Shown one piece after another: positions 17,061 to 23,125 of a stretch of DNA of 24,406 bases. The DNA is from a virus. Numbering within the stretch: the first letter of the stretch is position 1; every line of letters starts with the position of its first letter. Below the pieces are notes generated by a model, which saw only the letters and a program-made list of their open reading frames with translations, had not been told where the DNA came from and ran no database searches. The DNA lies in the IMG/VR virus record IMGVR_UViG_3300022866_000042, positions 1-24,406 of that record. One strand, given 5' to 3'. Made by a program: the position numbers and the translations under genes.

Positions 17061-19286
17061 TTATATTATAATTTTTGAGGCACTACCATCGTTGTTGTAT
17101 TTTTTAATGCCCATATTAATAGGTTGTCTTTCTATTCTATTAGCTGGTGCATACCTTTGTTTATTACACGCCATTAATGCTAACCCTGAACTAATGGAAG
17201 CATCATGACTAGTTCTATTATTTATATTAAACCTTGCCCAATCTTCTAGCGTCCTTTGAAAATACATATCTCCATATCCAGTATCGGATAATCCTACATA
17301 TGTTTCAATATAAGATTCAATTGCGGCGGCGTGTGCTTGCTTTATATCTTCGCTGGAGTTTGGTATACCTCCAATTTCCTTTTCTGTTACAGATAACTTA
17401 TTCCAAATTTTGTCGGGTCTATTAATTGAAAAACCTCTATAGCCTCTTCTTTTAAAATGGTATAATAGCCTAGGTTTGTTATTCTCGGCTAATATTGGCA
17501 TTCCGTAAAAAACACAAGCCATTAAAACATCTTCAAAGAATATCTCCGCTGTTTGTGGTCTGGCTATGTATTCTAAAAAGAAATGGTTTGGTGGCACATC
17601 TTCCATAGAAAACTTAGTTAATCCAGATAGAGCGCCATTAGAACCTCTTTGATCTACAGTACCTGATATGTCATAACTATCGCACCCAAACGCTCCGCAG
17701 TGTTCATTACCAGGATGCTTCATGCCATTCTTTATTATTACCCGGTTTTGCATATCTTTAGGTGGAACCCAAGTTATTTTAAACCTTCCGTCCTTATGTG
17801 GGTTAAAAACAACTATAGAGTCTTGTACCCCATTTTCCCATGCAAAACTACCTGTAGTTACAATAGCTGTATTTCTAAGGTCTTCGTTGTAATCTATTTG
17901 CTGGTATATTTTAGTTAGATTAAAAAGCGATTGTTTTGCTTCATCTCTAAATGCGTGCTGTGTTGTTCTAGGAAACTGTCTGTAGTATTCATTAAGACCA
18001 TCTTGGTCATTTTTAAGACCTCCAACTTCATTCTCCCAGTATTCTATTACACCTATATCTATTAGTCCACCATCAGGCCCTATGGCTGGGGTTTTTGGAG
18101 TGTTGAATACAGGTATTCCATATTTATCAATGAATCCCTCGTAGTTCCATTCCATAGGCACGAACAAAGAATATAATCCTGAGCTAGTCTGTCCATTGCG
18201 GTTTCTTTTTTGTACGTCAGAATGTTCATATAGTTTTTTAAAGTTTTCCCCGCCTTTCGCCAAAGCGTTGGACGTTGATCCCATCATACATTTGCCTACT
18301 ATTCTTGATCCAAGTCTAAGACACGTTTTCGTGACCCTCCAGTTGTTTGTAATATTGTCCGGCCTTTCCCATTTGCCCGATTCGTCGTGAACGAGGAGCT
18401 GTAGTTTCTCCCCATCATAAGAGTTGTCCCCTGTGTTTTTCCAGTCAATCGTGGTATCAAGTCCCTCTCCGAAGTCGTCCATTTTAGAGTATTCTTTAAT
18501 CGAGTTCCTAGTGAGCCTTCTTGACGGTATCTTGTATGATAGTTCGGTCTTTGGTCTTTCCATACCGTCCTGGGTGGGTTTAAAGAAGAATGGGTAATTA
18601 AGACTGATGGGTACCACCTTGTCTGTAAACATCTTCTTTGCATCTGCTCCAGTCTTTGATAAAATACCAAATCTTGAATCTTTAGATATTGTGGCCTGGT
18701 TAACGGTCTCTGCTGAAGCCATAAATGAAAATCCAGAACGTCTGTTCTTAAGGTAGCACATTCCATAAGATCTATAGTCTGCCTTGCAAGCTTCCCAGAA
18801 ATAAAAGAATATTCTATTTGCCTCTCTATAATCGGCGGCACCAACGTCAATCTTAGTCCACTGCAGGTAGACATAATGAGAGCCAGTAATATAAGTTTCA
18901 GTGCCATCGTTATAAAACGAAAACCCCTCATCCCTGCATTTAAACTCTCCGTCGATATAATCATAAAACCTATTTTTAAAAGCATCTGGGTATTTATTCC
19001 ATTCATTAACGCTTTTTATTTTATCTATTTCTGATGGTATTAAAGACTTTTCCCAATACTGTTCTGATTTGTCTTTACTTCTTTTATAGCAGTCTTTTAT
19101 TAGTGGTAAAGCTACTTTTAAGCCCTGTATTTCATACACCTCACCAATTTCACCACTCTTACTAATAATAACAACATCATATTCTTTATTGTAGCCATAT
19201 ACCCACTTCTTGTGTCTATTATTACTTTTAATAACCGCTGGCCTTATGTAGTTATCTAATATAGAGTATAAATTTTGAGTATACAT
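17061..19286 (-). CDS. terL: Terminase large subunit, 741 aa
   Basis: This is the ATPase and nuclease motor for DNA packaging. The ATPase part has an arginine-rich, degenerate Walker A (KNRRSGFSFMASAETV, from residue 180) with no GKT/GKS. The Walker B is LQLLVHDES, with D301 and E302, and a coupling-type segment GSTSNALAKGG lies near 336-346. The nuclease part starts with GAFGCDSYDISG (D536), has acidic residues in EIFFEDVLMA (581-590), and a third acid in SHDASISSGLALMA (D695). The total is longer than most TerL (450-650 residues) because of a roughly 130-residue N-terminal extension. The start overlaps the previous stop as TAATG at 19286, and GGGGAG lies just upstream, one of the few Shine-Dalgarno-like stretches here. 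A 235-residue reading in another frame (18299-19006) is a shadow. Confidence 0.88.
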   Translation of the reverse strand: MYTQNLYSILDNYIRPAVIKSNNRHKKWVYGYNKEYDVVIISKSGEIGEVYEIQGLKVALPLIKDCYKRSKDKSEQYWEKSLIPSEIDKIKSVNEWNKYPDAFKNRFYDYIDGEFKCRDEGFSFYNDGTETYITGSHYVYLQWTKIDVGAADYREANRIFFYFWEACKADYRSYGMCYLKNRRSGFSFMASAETVNQATISKDSRFGILSKTGADAKKMFTDKVVPISLNYPFFFKPTQDGMERPKTELSYKIPSRRLTRNSIKEYSKMDDFGEGLDTTIDWKNTGDNSYDGEKLQLLVHDESGKWERPDNITNNWRVTKTCLRLGSRIVGKCMMGSTSNALAKGGENFKKLYEHSDVQKRNRNGQTSSGLYSLFVPMEWNYEGFIDKYGIPVFNTPKTPAIGPDGGLIDIGVIEYWENEVGGLKNDQDGLNEYYRQFPRTTQHAFRDEAKQSLFNLTKIYQQIDYNEDLRNTAIVTTGSFAWENGVQDSIVVFNPHKDGRFKITWVPPKDMQNRVIIKNGMKHPGNEHCGAFGCDSYDISGTVDQRGSNGALSGLTKFSMEDVPPNHFFLEYIARPQTAEIFFEDVLMACVFYGMPILAENNKPRLLYHFKRRGYRGFSINRPDKIWNKLSVTEKEIGGIPNSSEDIKQAHAAAIESYIETYVGLSDTGYGDMYFQRTLEDWARFNINNRTSHDASISSGLALMACNKQRYAPANRIERQPINMGIKKYNNDGSASKIII

Positions 19287-19558
19287 TATTTAGATCTCCC
19301 CTCTGCAAAGCCTTTAAAAGCAACCCCTTTAGATACCGTCAATGACGAATCCAGCATTGCTTGTTCGTTTTCAATTCTTTCAAGAATCTCAAAAGCATCG
19401 AATACTGCTAACTTTTTAGTGGCAGCAGCGTTCTTTAGCTTATCAGCGGTAAGGTCATCATCTGAATCTACAATAGCTTCCCTAGCCACTTTTATTAATT
19501 CCTCAACTGCTTTGTGCCCAGCTAGGATTATTTTTTTCCTCGTTTCCTTTGGATCCAT
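19286..19558 (-). CDS. Putative terminase small subunit, 90 aa
   Basis: A small, fully helical protein (KIILAGHKAVEELIKVAREA near residues 9-28; KLKNAAATKKLAVFDAFEIL near 41-60) placed directly ahead of the large terminase with a TAATG overlap. I recall proteins with the same AGHKAVEEL and NAAATKKLA blocks in this place in other marine phages, but their role has mostly been assigned by position. No helix-turn-helix is obvious, and the protein is shorter than usual small terminases (130-180 residues), so it could be another head-assembly helper. The start lies 56 nt inside the upstream gene, an unusually long overlap here. No later methionine would leave a sensible protein, so this start is preferred. 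Confidence 0.4.
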   Translation of the reverse strand: MDPKETRKKIILAGHKAVEELIKVAREAIVDSDDDLTADKLKNAAATKKLAVFDAFEILERIENEQAMLDSSLTVSKGVAFKGFAEGRSK

Positions 19559-20108
19559 ATTTAATTACGATATCATTTGATTTCATACAATACAATTTAT
19601 GCCCGTCTATTACAAACTCGAACTCACTACCCGGCGTGTAACCTACTAATGCTCCAGGATTGATTCCTAGCACTTCTAATGAACTATTACCGTATTCTAG
19701 TATACCAATAAGCTTTTGCTCTTTTTCAAGCGATAAGCTATCTTTATTTTTTATAGGGGCTATAAAGCACCGGTTGTTAATTGTATTCCAACTACCTGAT
19801 TTTCCGTATAAATATATCTGGTCTAAAGCGCAGAAGTACAATCCATCAATAAACATTGATCTGCTATCTTTTTGCTCGCCTTTCATATTATAAAACCTCC
19901 TAAATACATTATGATGTATCACTATTATATCACCCTTTTTTATATCCGTATTAAACGCCAAAGGTACTTCTACCACTTCAGCAAGGTTATTTACAGATTT
20001 AAAACTTTCTATTGATGTATTTGTAATAAGGGTTTTATCTCCTATCTTTTTTTCATTATCATAACGACCACCAACTGGCTTTATTATGAAATCAAAAACA
20101 CTCTTCAT
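19503..20108 (-). CDS. Tandem GroES-like (co-chaperonin fold) protein, 201 aa
   Basis: Both halves follow the strand order of the GroES barrel. Half one (residues 5-105) runs FDFIIKPVGGRYDN, then a flexible segment GDKTLITNTSIESFKSVNN in the place of the mobile loop. AEVVEVPL and IKKGDIIVIHHNVFRRF follow (compare AEVLAVG and VKVGDIVIF in bacterial GroES), and then GLYFCALDQIYLY. Half two (112-185) runs CFIAPI, LIGILEYG, LGINPGALVGYTPGSEFEF, and DGHKLYCMKSNDIVIKYG. The last is close to the GroES end strand pattern. No hydrophobic GGIVL-type loop is obvious, so binding to GroEL is uncertain. The C-terminal 16 residues overlap the next gene. Start overlaps the upstream stop as TAATG. The fold is inferred by pattern; an unrelated beta-barrel is possible. 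Confidence 0.45.
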   Translation of the reverse strand: MKSVFDFIIKPVGGRYDNEKKIGDKTLITNTSIESFKSVNNLAEVVEVPLAFNTDIKKGDIIVIHHNVFRRFYNMKGEQKDSRSMFIDGLYFCALDQIYLYGKSGSWNTINNRCFIAPIKNKDSLSLEKEQKLIGILEYGNSSLEVLGINPGALVGYTPGSEFEFVIDGHKLYCMKSNDIVIKYGSKGNEEKNNPSWAQSS

Positions 20109-20335
20109 TAATATTCAAGATCATACTCAACCGATATTGCCATGTTAGAGTTGAATTTCTTCCATGGCATCACCTCGTTGTTTTTCTTTATATGAATGTT
20201 ATAAGAGTTATCTTTTTCTTCAAATAGAATATAAGCTATTTCGTGACCGCCATAAACGTTTTGTCCTACAGCGTAGTGCATTGCTTCGTTTTTATAGTCT
20301 GAACCTATACTTATTTTTCTTATAACAGAAGACAT
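20108..20335 (-). CDS. Conserved small phage protein, unknown function, 75 aa
   Basis: A single small beta-rich domain: IRKISIGSDYKNEAMHYAVG at residues 5-24, GGHEIAYILFEEKDNSYNIH at 29-48, and a final strand SNMAISVEYDLEY. I associate the pattern of IRKISIG...MHY...VGQ followed by PWKKF with a small protein found upstream of terminase genes in marine phages, but I know of no function. It is enclosed by tight junctions (1 nt after the coiled-coil gene, TAATG into the GroES-like gene), so it is very likely translated with them. Confidence 0.5.
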   Translation of the reverse strand: MSSVIRKISIGSDYKNEAMHYAVGQNVYGGHEIAYILFEEKDNSYNIHIKKNNEVMPWKKFNSNMAISVEYDLEY

Positions 20336-20336
20336 A

Positions 20337-20582
20337 TTACTCTTTTTCCTTTTTAATTTCGGTATACGACCCAGTTTCTATGTCAATAGTGATAGCCCCG
20401 TATGTGCTTTCCAATTCAGCCTTGAAGTCCTCTATCTCTTGATTAAGGCCAGCTTGTTTGTGTAATAAACCGTGCTTCTGTACTTCTACAAATCCAATGT
20501 CCTTCAATAGATTCGATAAATCTTTTTGTTGTCCCTGAATTTTAACTAATTGGTCTTCTGTAATCGTTTTTACTTTTTTCAT
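20337..20582 (-). CDS. Small coiled-coil protein, 81 aa
   Basis: Residues 5-60 form one long amphipathic helix (EDQLVKIQGQQKDLSNLLKD, HGLLHKQAGLNQEIEDFKAE) with heptad-like Leu/Ile spacing. A short tail GAITIDIETGSYTEIKKEKE follows. This layout, a coiled coil then G.I.ID.ETG, is one I have seen in small proteins of marine phages. The function is unknown. It follows the 3TM holin-like gene after a 21-nt A/T leader and precedes the next small gene by 1 nt. Confidence 0.5.
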   Translation of the reverse strand: MKKVKTITEDQLVKIQGQQKDLSNLLKDIGFVEVQKHGLLHKQAGLNQEIEDFKAELESTYGAITIDIETGSYTEIKKEKE

Positions 20583-20603
20583 TTTATTTGATTTAATTAA
20601 TAA

Positions 20604-21056
20604 TTATTTATTGTCTTTTATGGCGGAACCGAAGTAATAACCAAATATACTTAATGCCACACCTTCAACTATACCTAGTAAATGTATGAAAATTTCTTTA
20701 TTAGATTCAGGTACTTCTGTAGTAACTACTGTATAAACTAGAAAGGCAAAAGCGGTTAAACCTACAATACCGGTCATATTAAACATCCAGTCCGTCCCGT
20801 ACTTCCTAAGACCAACCTCTCTTTTCCTAGCGGAGTCCCTATCCTCAACTTCTAGCCTGTATAATTCTACTAGTCTGTCGTGAGCCTCTGCTTTTTGACC
20901 ATCAGATAAATCTGGATCTTTGTCTATAAGATTCTTTACTATACCTAAAATCCCCTTATCCGGCAGAACATCACCTATAGTGTTTACAATAGATGAACCT
21001 GTTCCTAGCAAAAACTTACCTAATCCAGTTTCTTTAAATGGTTTTTTATCTTTCAT
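20604..21056 (-). CDS. Holin of the 3TM type, 150 aa
   Basis: The N-terminal 45 residues hold a Gly/Leu/Ile-rich amphipathic segment (LGKFLLGTGSSIVNTIGDVL). A charged helical linker follows, containing VEDRDSARKREVGLRKYGTD (residues 70-89), a motif seen in 3TM holins. Two clear membrane helices complete it, at residues 91-111 (MFNMTGIVGLTAFAFLVYTV) and 121-145 (EIFIHLLGIVEGVALSIFGY). The tail is short and charged (KDNK). Holins of this type make the membrane lesion that releases the endolysin; a candidate M15 endolysin lies 960 nt upstream. Start is 1 nt after the previous stop. An alternative would be a virion membrane protein, but the family resemblance to phage 3TM holins is good. Confidence 0.62.
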   Translation of the reverse strand: MKDKKPFKETGLGKFLLGTGSSIVNTIGDVLPDKGILGIVKNLIDKDPDLSDGQKAEAHDRLVELYRLEVEDRDSARKREVGLRKYGTDWMFNMTGIVGLTAFAFLVYTVVTTEVPESNKEIFIHLLGIVEGVALSIFGYYFGSAIKDNK

Positions 21057-21057
21057 T

Positions 21058-21372
21058 TTATTTAGATTTGCTATAGGCCTCTTTTTCCCAAGGAAGGTTT
21101 TTAGCGCCTTCTTCCATTTTTGCCCTTGAATATTTTTTACTTTTCCAAAAAACGGCGCTATCGTTATAATCTAAATCCCCGCGTTTCATTTGATCTAAAT
21201 GAACTTTTTCGTGGTTAATTACATCTTGCCTTTGCTTTTCATTAGTAATATTTTTATTTATAAGTATACTACCATTCCTATCGGCTTTACCTAATACTTC
21301 GTTTCCTAAGTCAACGTTATATATAGGTGTATTGTCAATGTAATACGGCGGGTTATTTAGTTTAAACGCCAT
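21058..21372 (-). CDS. Putative small zinc metalloprotein (HExxH), 104 aa
   Basis: HEKVH at residues 54-58 sits at the end of a predicted helix (QDVINHEKVHLDQMKRGDLD), the classical zincin signature. Acidic residues for a third ligand are in the C-terminal EKEAY (96-100). The protein is short, with no signal or membrane segment. A beta section GNEVLGKADRNGSILINKNI precedes the motif. I associate the whole pattern, including KNLPWEKEAY, with a conserved small protein of marine phages of unknown role. It could be a protease or just a metal-binding fold. It lies 1 nt ahead of the holin gene and overlaps the 52-residue gene upstream by 11 nt. Confidence 0.5.
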   Translation of the reverse strand: MAFKLNNPPYYIDNTPIYNVDLGNEVLGKADRNGSILINKNITNEKQRQDVINHEKVHLDQMKRGDLDYNDSAVFWKSKKYSRAKMEEGAKNLPWEKEAYSKSK

Positions 21373-21520
21373 TATAAGGAAACATATTATTTAAAGCTTC
21401 TTTTCTTTTTTGGCAACCACAAGGAATATTGAGACCCTCTGATACTTTATCAACCACTGATTTAATACCAGTGGCTGTAGTTATCTTTTCTATAGTGTCG
21501 CCTAAACCTTTGGATTCCAT
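21362..21520 (-). CDS. Small conserved CGC-motif protein, 52 aa
   Basis: This short gene starts at ATG 21520, sharing that base with the upstream stop (TAATG), and ends at TAA 21362-21364, 11 nt inside the next gene. The product is helical: GLGDTIEKITTATGIKSVVD at residues 5-24, then PCGCQKRKEALNNMFPY at 33-49. The two cysteines (C34, C36) plus Lys/Arg suggest a metal or nucleic-acid contact. The pattern of an amphipathic helix, CGC.KRKE.LN and FPY is one I have seen in small proteins of tailed phages, including flavobacterial ones. Function unknown. Without it there would be a 147-nt gap in an otherwise seamless run. Confidence 0.6.
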   Translation of the reverse strand: MESKGLGDTIEKITTATGIKSVVDKVSEGLNIPCGCQKRKEALNNMFPYNGV

Positions 21521-21741
21521 TACTTTGAGCAGTGCTTACTCATCCAAGATCCTTTCATAGCCATAGGGGACTTTGATTTTCCGTCCATAGACATTGGAGA
21601 TTTACCGTACATAGACATAGGACTATCGTCTTTCATTCCTGCTTGAGCATCTTTAGCGTAGTTATTTCTAGCAGACGCTGTTAATGATTGATTGCTTGCT
21701 TCTTTAACGTCGTAAGCTGTTTTTTTACTAATTTTTGCCAT
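21520..21741 (-). CDS. Small Met/Ser/Lys-rich repeat protein, 73 aa
   Basis: A short basic N-terminal half (MAKISKKTAYDVKEASNQSL) is followed by three imperfect tandem copies of SPM(S/A)M.GK at residues 40-47, 48-55 and 58-65. The end is SWMSKHCSK. There is no hydrophobic core, so it is probably disordered alone. Short proteins with repeated PM.M.GK blocks are known to me from marine phage genomes without a proven function; a virion, DNA-binding or metal-binding role are all possible. It is preceded by a TTTA repeat leader and is followed by TAATG into the 52-residue gene. Confidence 0.5.
   Translation of the reverse strand: MAKISKKTAYDVKEASNQSLTASARNNYAKDAQAGMKDDSPMSMYGKSPMSMDGKSKSPMAMKGSWMSKHCSK
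21547..21624 (-). repeat. Tandem coding repeat SPM(S/A)M.GK, three units
   Basis: Three in-frame units of about 24-30 nt encode SPMSMYGK, SPMSMDGKSK and SPMAMKGS. Copies differ at silent and replacement positions, so the repeat is not recent at DNA level. Confidence 0.7.
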
Positions 21742-21748
21742 AATATTA

Positions 21749-21764
21749 TTTATTTATTTATTTA
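21749..21764. repeat. TTTA microsatellite in a gene leader
   Basis: Four exact TTTA units bridge the stop codon of the upstream gene and the 20-nt leader of the Met-rich repeat protein. No Shine-Dalgarno motif is present in that leader. Confidence 0.7.
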
Positions 21765-22019
21765 TTTTTTACCACACTTCCATTTTCTTCTGGAATAATC
21801 ATTTGGACACATGCCTTTTTCGTCTGGATTTTTGCACTTTTTAATACCCGCAGATCTAGCACAATAAGACTTTTTCCTAGATCCTCCTTCTGGTTGTGGG
21901 CTTTTAAGAGTGCCCCCTGTTTCTTTTTTGTATTTAGCTTTTTCAGCTGTAGTCATACCTGCCTTCTTTTCGTTAGAAGACATTTTCATAAGCGGAGAGT
22001 CTGGTTGTACGTATGCCAT
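21762..22019 (-). CDS. Small basic four-cysteine protein (DUF6321-like), 85 aa
   Basis: The N-terminal 45 residues are Lys/Thr/Gly-rich (MTTAEKAKYKKETGGTLKSP). The C-terminal 40 hold four cysteines in a basic context, C53, C62, C71 and C82 (KKSYCARSAGIKKCKN, KGMCPND, RRKWKCGKK). The SYCARSAG...RKWKC pattern resembles the small phage domain catalogued as DUF6321, as I remember it. Four cysteines could bind one zinc ion, making a small nucleic-acid-binding module, but no function is established. The start is fused to the endolysin stop as TAATG. Confidence 0.55.
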   Translation of the reverse strand: MAYVQPDSPLMKMSSNEKKAGMTTAEKAKYKKETGGTLKSPQPEGGSRKKSYCARSAGIKKCKNPDEKGMCPNDYSRRKWKCGKK

Positions 22020-22474
22020 TATATTATTTTATAAGTTGTTTTACCATTTTGTTTGTACGCCTTTAATGATCGTCTTCGGTTTTCTTCATTAGACGCATAA
22101 CTTACATGCACCCAATCAGGATTTTTATCATCCCCAAACTCCCAGATTAATTGATCAAAATCTAAGTTGTCTTTTATATAATTAAACATTTCAGCATTTG
22201 TTTTATGCCCAAATGTATCATCTAAATCTATAGCTCTGCCTTCACAGTGTTGAGATTTGACACTTCCACCTATTGCGGAATTTAATTTTTTACTTCTATA
22301 AAATGAATTTATTTTTATAGGTCCACCCACCCATTCTCTAAGCGACTCAAATACTAACTCTGCAACAACTTGCATGTTAACTAAATGATATGCTTCAGGC
22401 GTATTATCTATACCTAATCGTAAAGCTGTTCTTGAATAAACAGCTTCTTTATCAGATATATGCTTGCTTATCAT
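22019..22474 (-). CDS. M15 family peptidase, endolysin (D-Ala-D-Ala peptidase type), 151 aa
   Basis: The product contains the M15A core: KINSFYRSKKLNSAIGGS (residues 54-71), then SQHCEGRAIDLD with zinc ligands H76 and D83. WEFGDD follows with the likely catalytic E112, and then WVHVSY with the third ligand H123. The length matches a single-domain phage endolysin or virion peptidase cutting peptidoglycan peptides. There is no signal peptide, so it needs a holin. The start at 22474 overlaps the end of a 50-residue membrane protein gene by 4 nt (ATGA), a typical holin-endolysin pairing. A host-like carboxypeptidase is unlikely given the context. Family assignment is firm; the exact bond cut is inferred. 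Confidence 0.85.
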   Translation of the reverse strand: MISKHISDKEAVYSRTALRLGIDNTPEAYHLVNMQVVAELVFESLREWVGGPIKINSFYRSKKLNSAIGGSVKSQHCEGRAIDLDDTFGHKTNAEMFNYIKDNLDFDQLIWEFGDDKNPDWVHVSYASNEENRRRSLKAYKQNGKTTYKII

Positions 22475-22623
22475 TTCTTATTTCTTAAATGATACCACTT
22501 ATTAACAGTATAACCAATAGTAACCATTAATAACAATATTTTCAATACAGGTTCAATGTTTGTCATAGATACTGCTAAAGATATAGCGTTTATTGCGTAA
22601 AGCTTAATATCAGCCCCTACCAT
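22471..22623 (-). CDS. Small membrane protein, candidate holin, 50 aa
   Basis: This short gene fills the otherwise empty stretch ahead of the endolysin. ATG is at 22623-22621 and TGA at 22473-22471, overlapping the endolysin ATG (ATGA) and overlapping the end of the upstream gene by 14 nt. The product begins MVGADIKLYAINAISLAVSM, with a weak hydrophobic segment at residues 9-20. A stronger one lies at 25-42 (PVLKILLLMVTIGYTVNKWY), and the tail is strongly basic (HLRNKK). Size, one or two membrane segments, charged C-terminus and translational coupling to an endolysin fit a small holin. A second holin-like gene (20604-21056) exists, so one of them may instead be an antiholin or have another membrane role. 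Confidence 0.6.
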   Translation of the reverse strand: MVGADIKLYAINAISLAVSMTNIEPVLKILLLMVTIGYTVNKWYHLRNKK

Positions 22624-22849
22624 TTCCCTTGGCATAAGTTTTAGACGTAATAGGACCTGCAGAATAAGGTACTTCTGCTTGGTTTAATTTCATCCCATTT
22701 TTACCACTACTAGATCCTTTACCCATTGGAAAGCCACTAGTATCTAATGGTCCATCCCAAAGCGCATTAGCACCTGTAATGCCCTGCTCTTCAATTTTGC
22801 TTACAGCTGGTGAATTTTTTTTCATAATATATTTTATTAGTTTTATCAT
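22610..22849 (-). CDS. Small Gly/Ser/Lys-rich protein, unknown function, 79 aa (or 71 aa)
   Basis: No domain is recognised. The sequence is low in hydrophobic residues, with NALWDGPLDTSGFPMGKGSS in the middle and a Gly/Lys end (SKTYAKGNGRG), suggesting a disordered or virion-associated peptide. Two starts are possible. ATG 22849 is fused to the upstream stop (TAATG) and gives MIKLIKYIMKKNSPAV. The ATG at 22825 gives MKKNSPAV and has the AATATATT-type leader that most genes here use. The later start looks equally good. The 3' end overlaps the small membrane protein gene by 14 nt. Confidence 0.45.
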   Translation of the reverse strand: MIKLIKYIMKKNSPAVSKIEEQGITGANALWDGPLDTSGFPMGKGSSSGKNGMKLNQAEVPYSAGPITSKTYAKGNGRG

Positions 22850-23124
22850 TATTCTTCGTAACCTTCGGTTCTAGCTTTAATTACATCTGCACGAGTAATT
22901 TTACCGTCACCAGTTTGATCCTTAAAATACAAAGGAGCTCTATTACCTAAAGACATTTGTCTTTGTTCTTGGTTGCCATAAATTCCCTGAGCTGCGTTCT
23001 GAGTTAAATCATTAAACATAGGCTTAGCGTTTCCTAAGATATTACTAGGTTGAGGTGGTACCATTGTAGTCTGAACAGGCATACCTGTCATAGGATCTAT
23101 CATTTGTTCATTTGGATTTACCAT
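22849..23124 (-). CDS. Small protein with EF-hand-like calcium loop, 91 aa
   Basis: The N-terminal 60 residues are Pro/Gln/Met-rich and probably disordered (DPMTGMPVQTTMVPPQPSN). Residues 69-80 read DQTGDGKITRAD, matching the 12-residue calcium loop of EF-hand and dockerin motifs: D1, T3, D5, G6, I8, D12. A short helix with VIKAR follows. Only one loop is present, as in dockerin half-modules. I have seen similar DKTGDGKIT-type tails in small marine phage proteins, role unknown. The gene begins 1 nt after the previous stop. Confidence 0.5.
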   Translation of the reverse strand: MVNPNEQMIDPMTGMPVQTTMVPPQPSNILGNAKPMFNDLTQNAAQGIYGNQEQRQMSLGNRAPLYFKDQTGDGKITRADVIKARTEGYEE

Positions 23125-23125
23125 A

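Noticed and set aside
18299-19006. 235-residue minus-strand frame inside the large terminase gene
   Set aside because: It is another frame of the terminase, whose own product has clear ATPase and nuclease motifs; the shadow has no domain and begins and ends at random inside it.
19503-19558. Programmed frameshift fusing the GroES-like protein to the small terminase
   Set aside because: The shift needed (+1 or -2) does not fit the usual -1 slippage on the A7 run, no stimulatory stem is obvious, and a fusion of these two functions is implausible; a simple overlap with its own ATG explains it.
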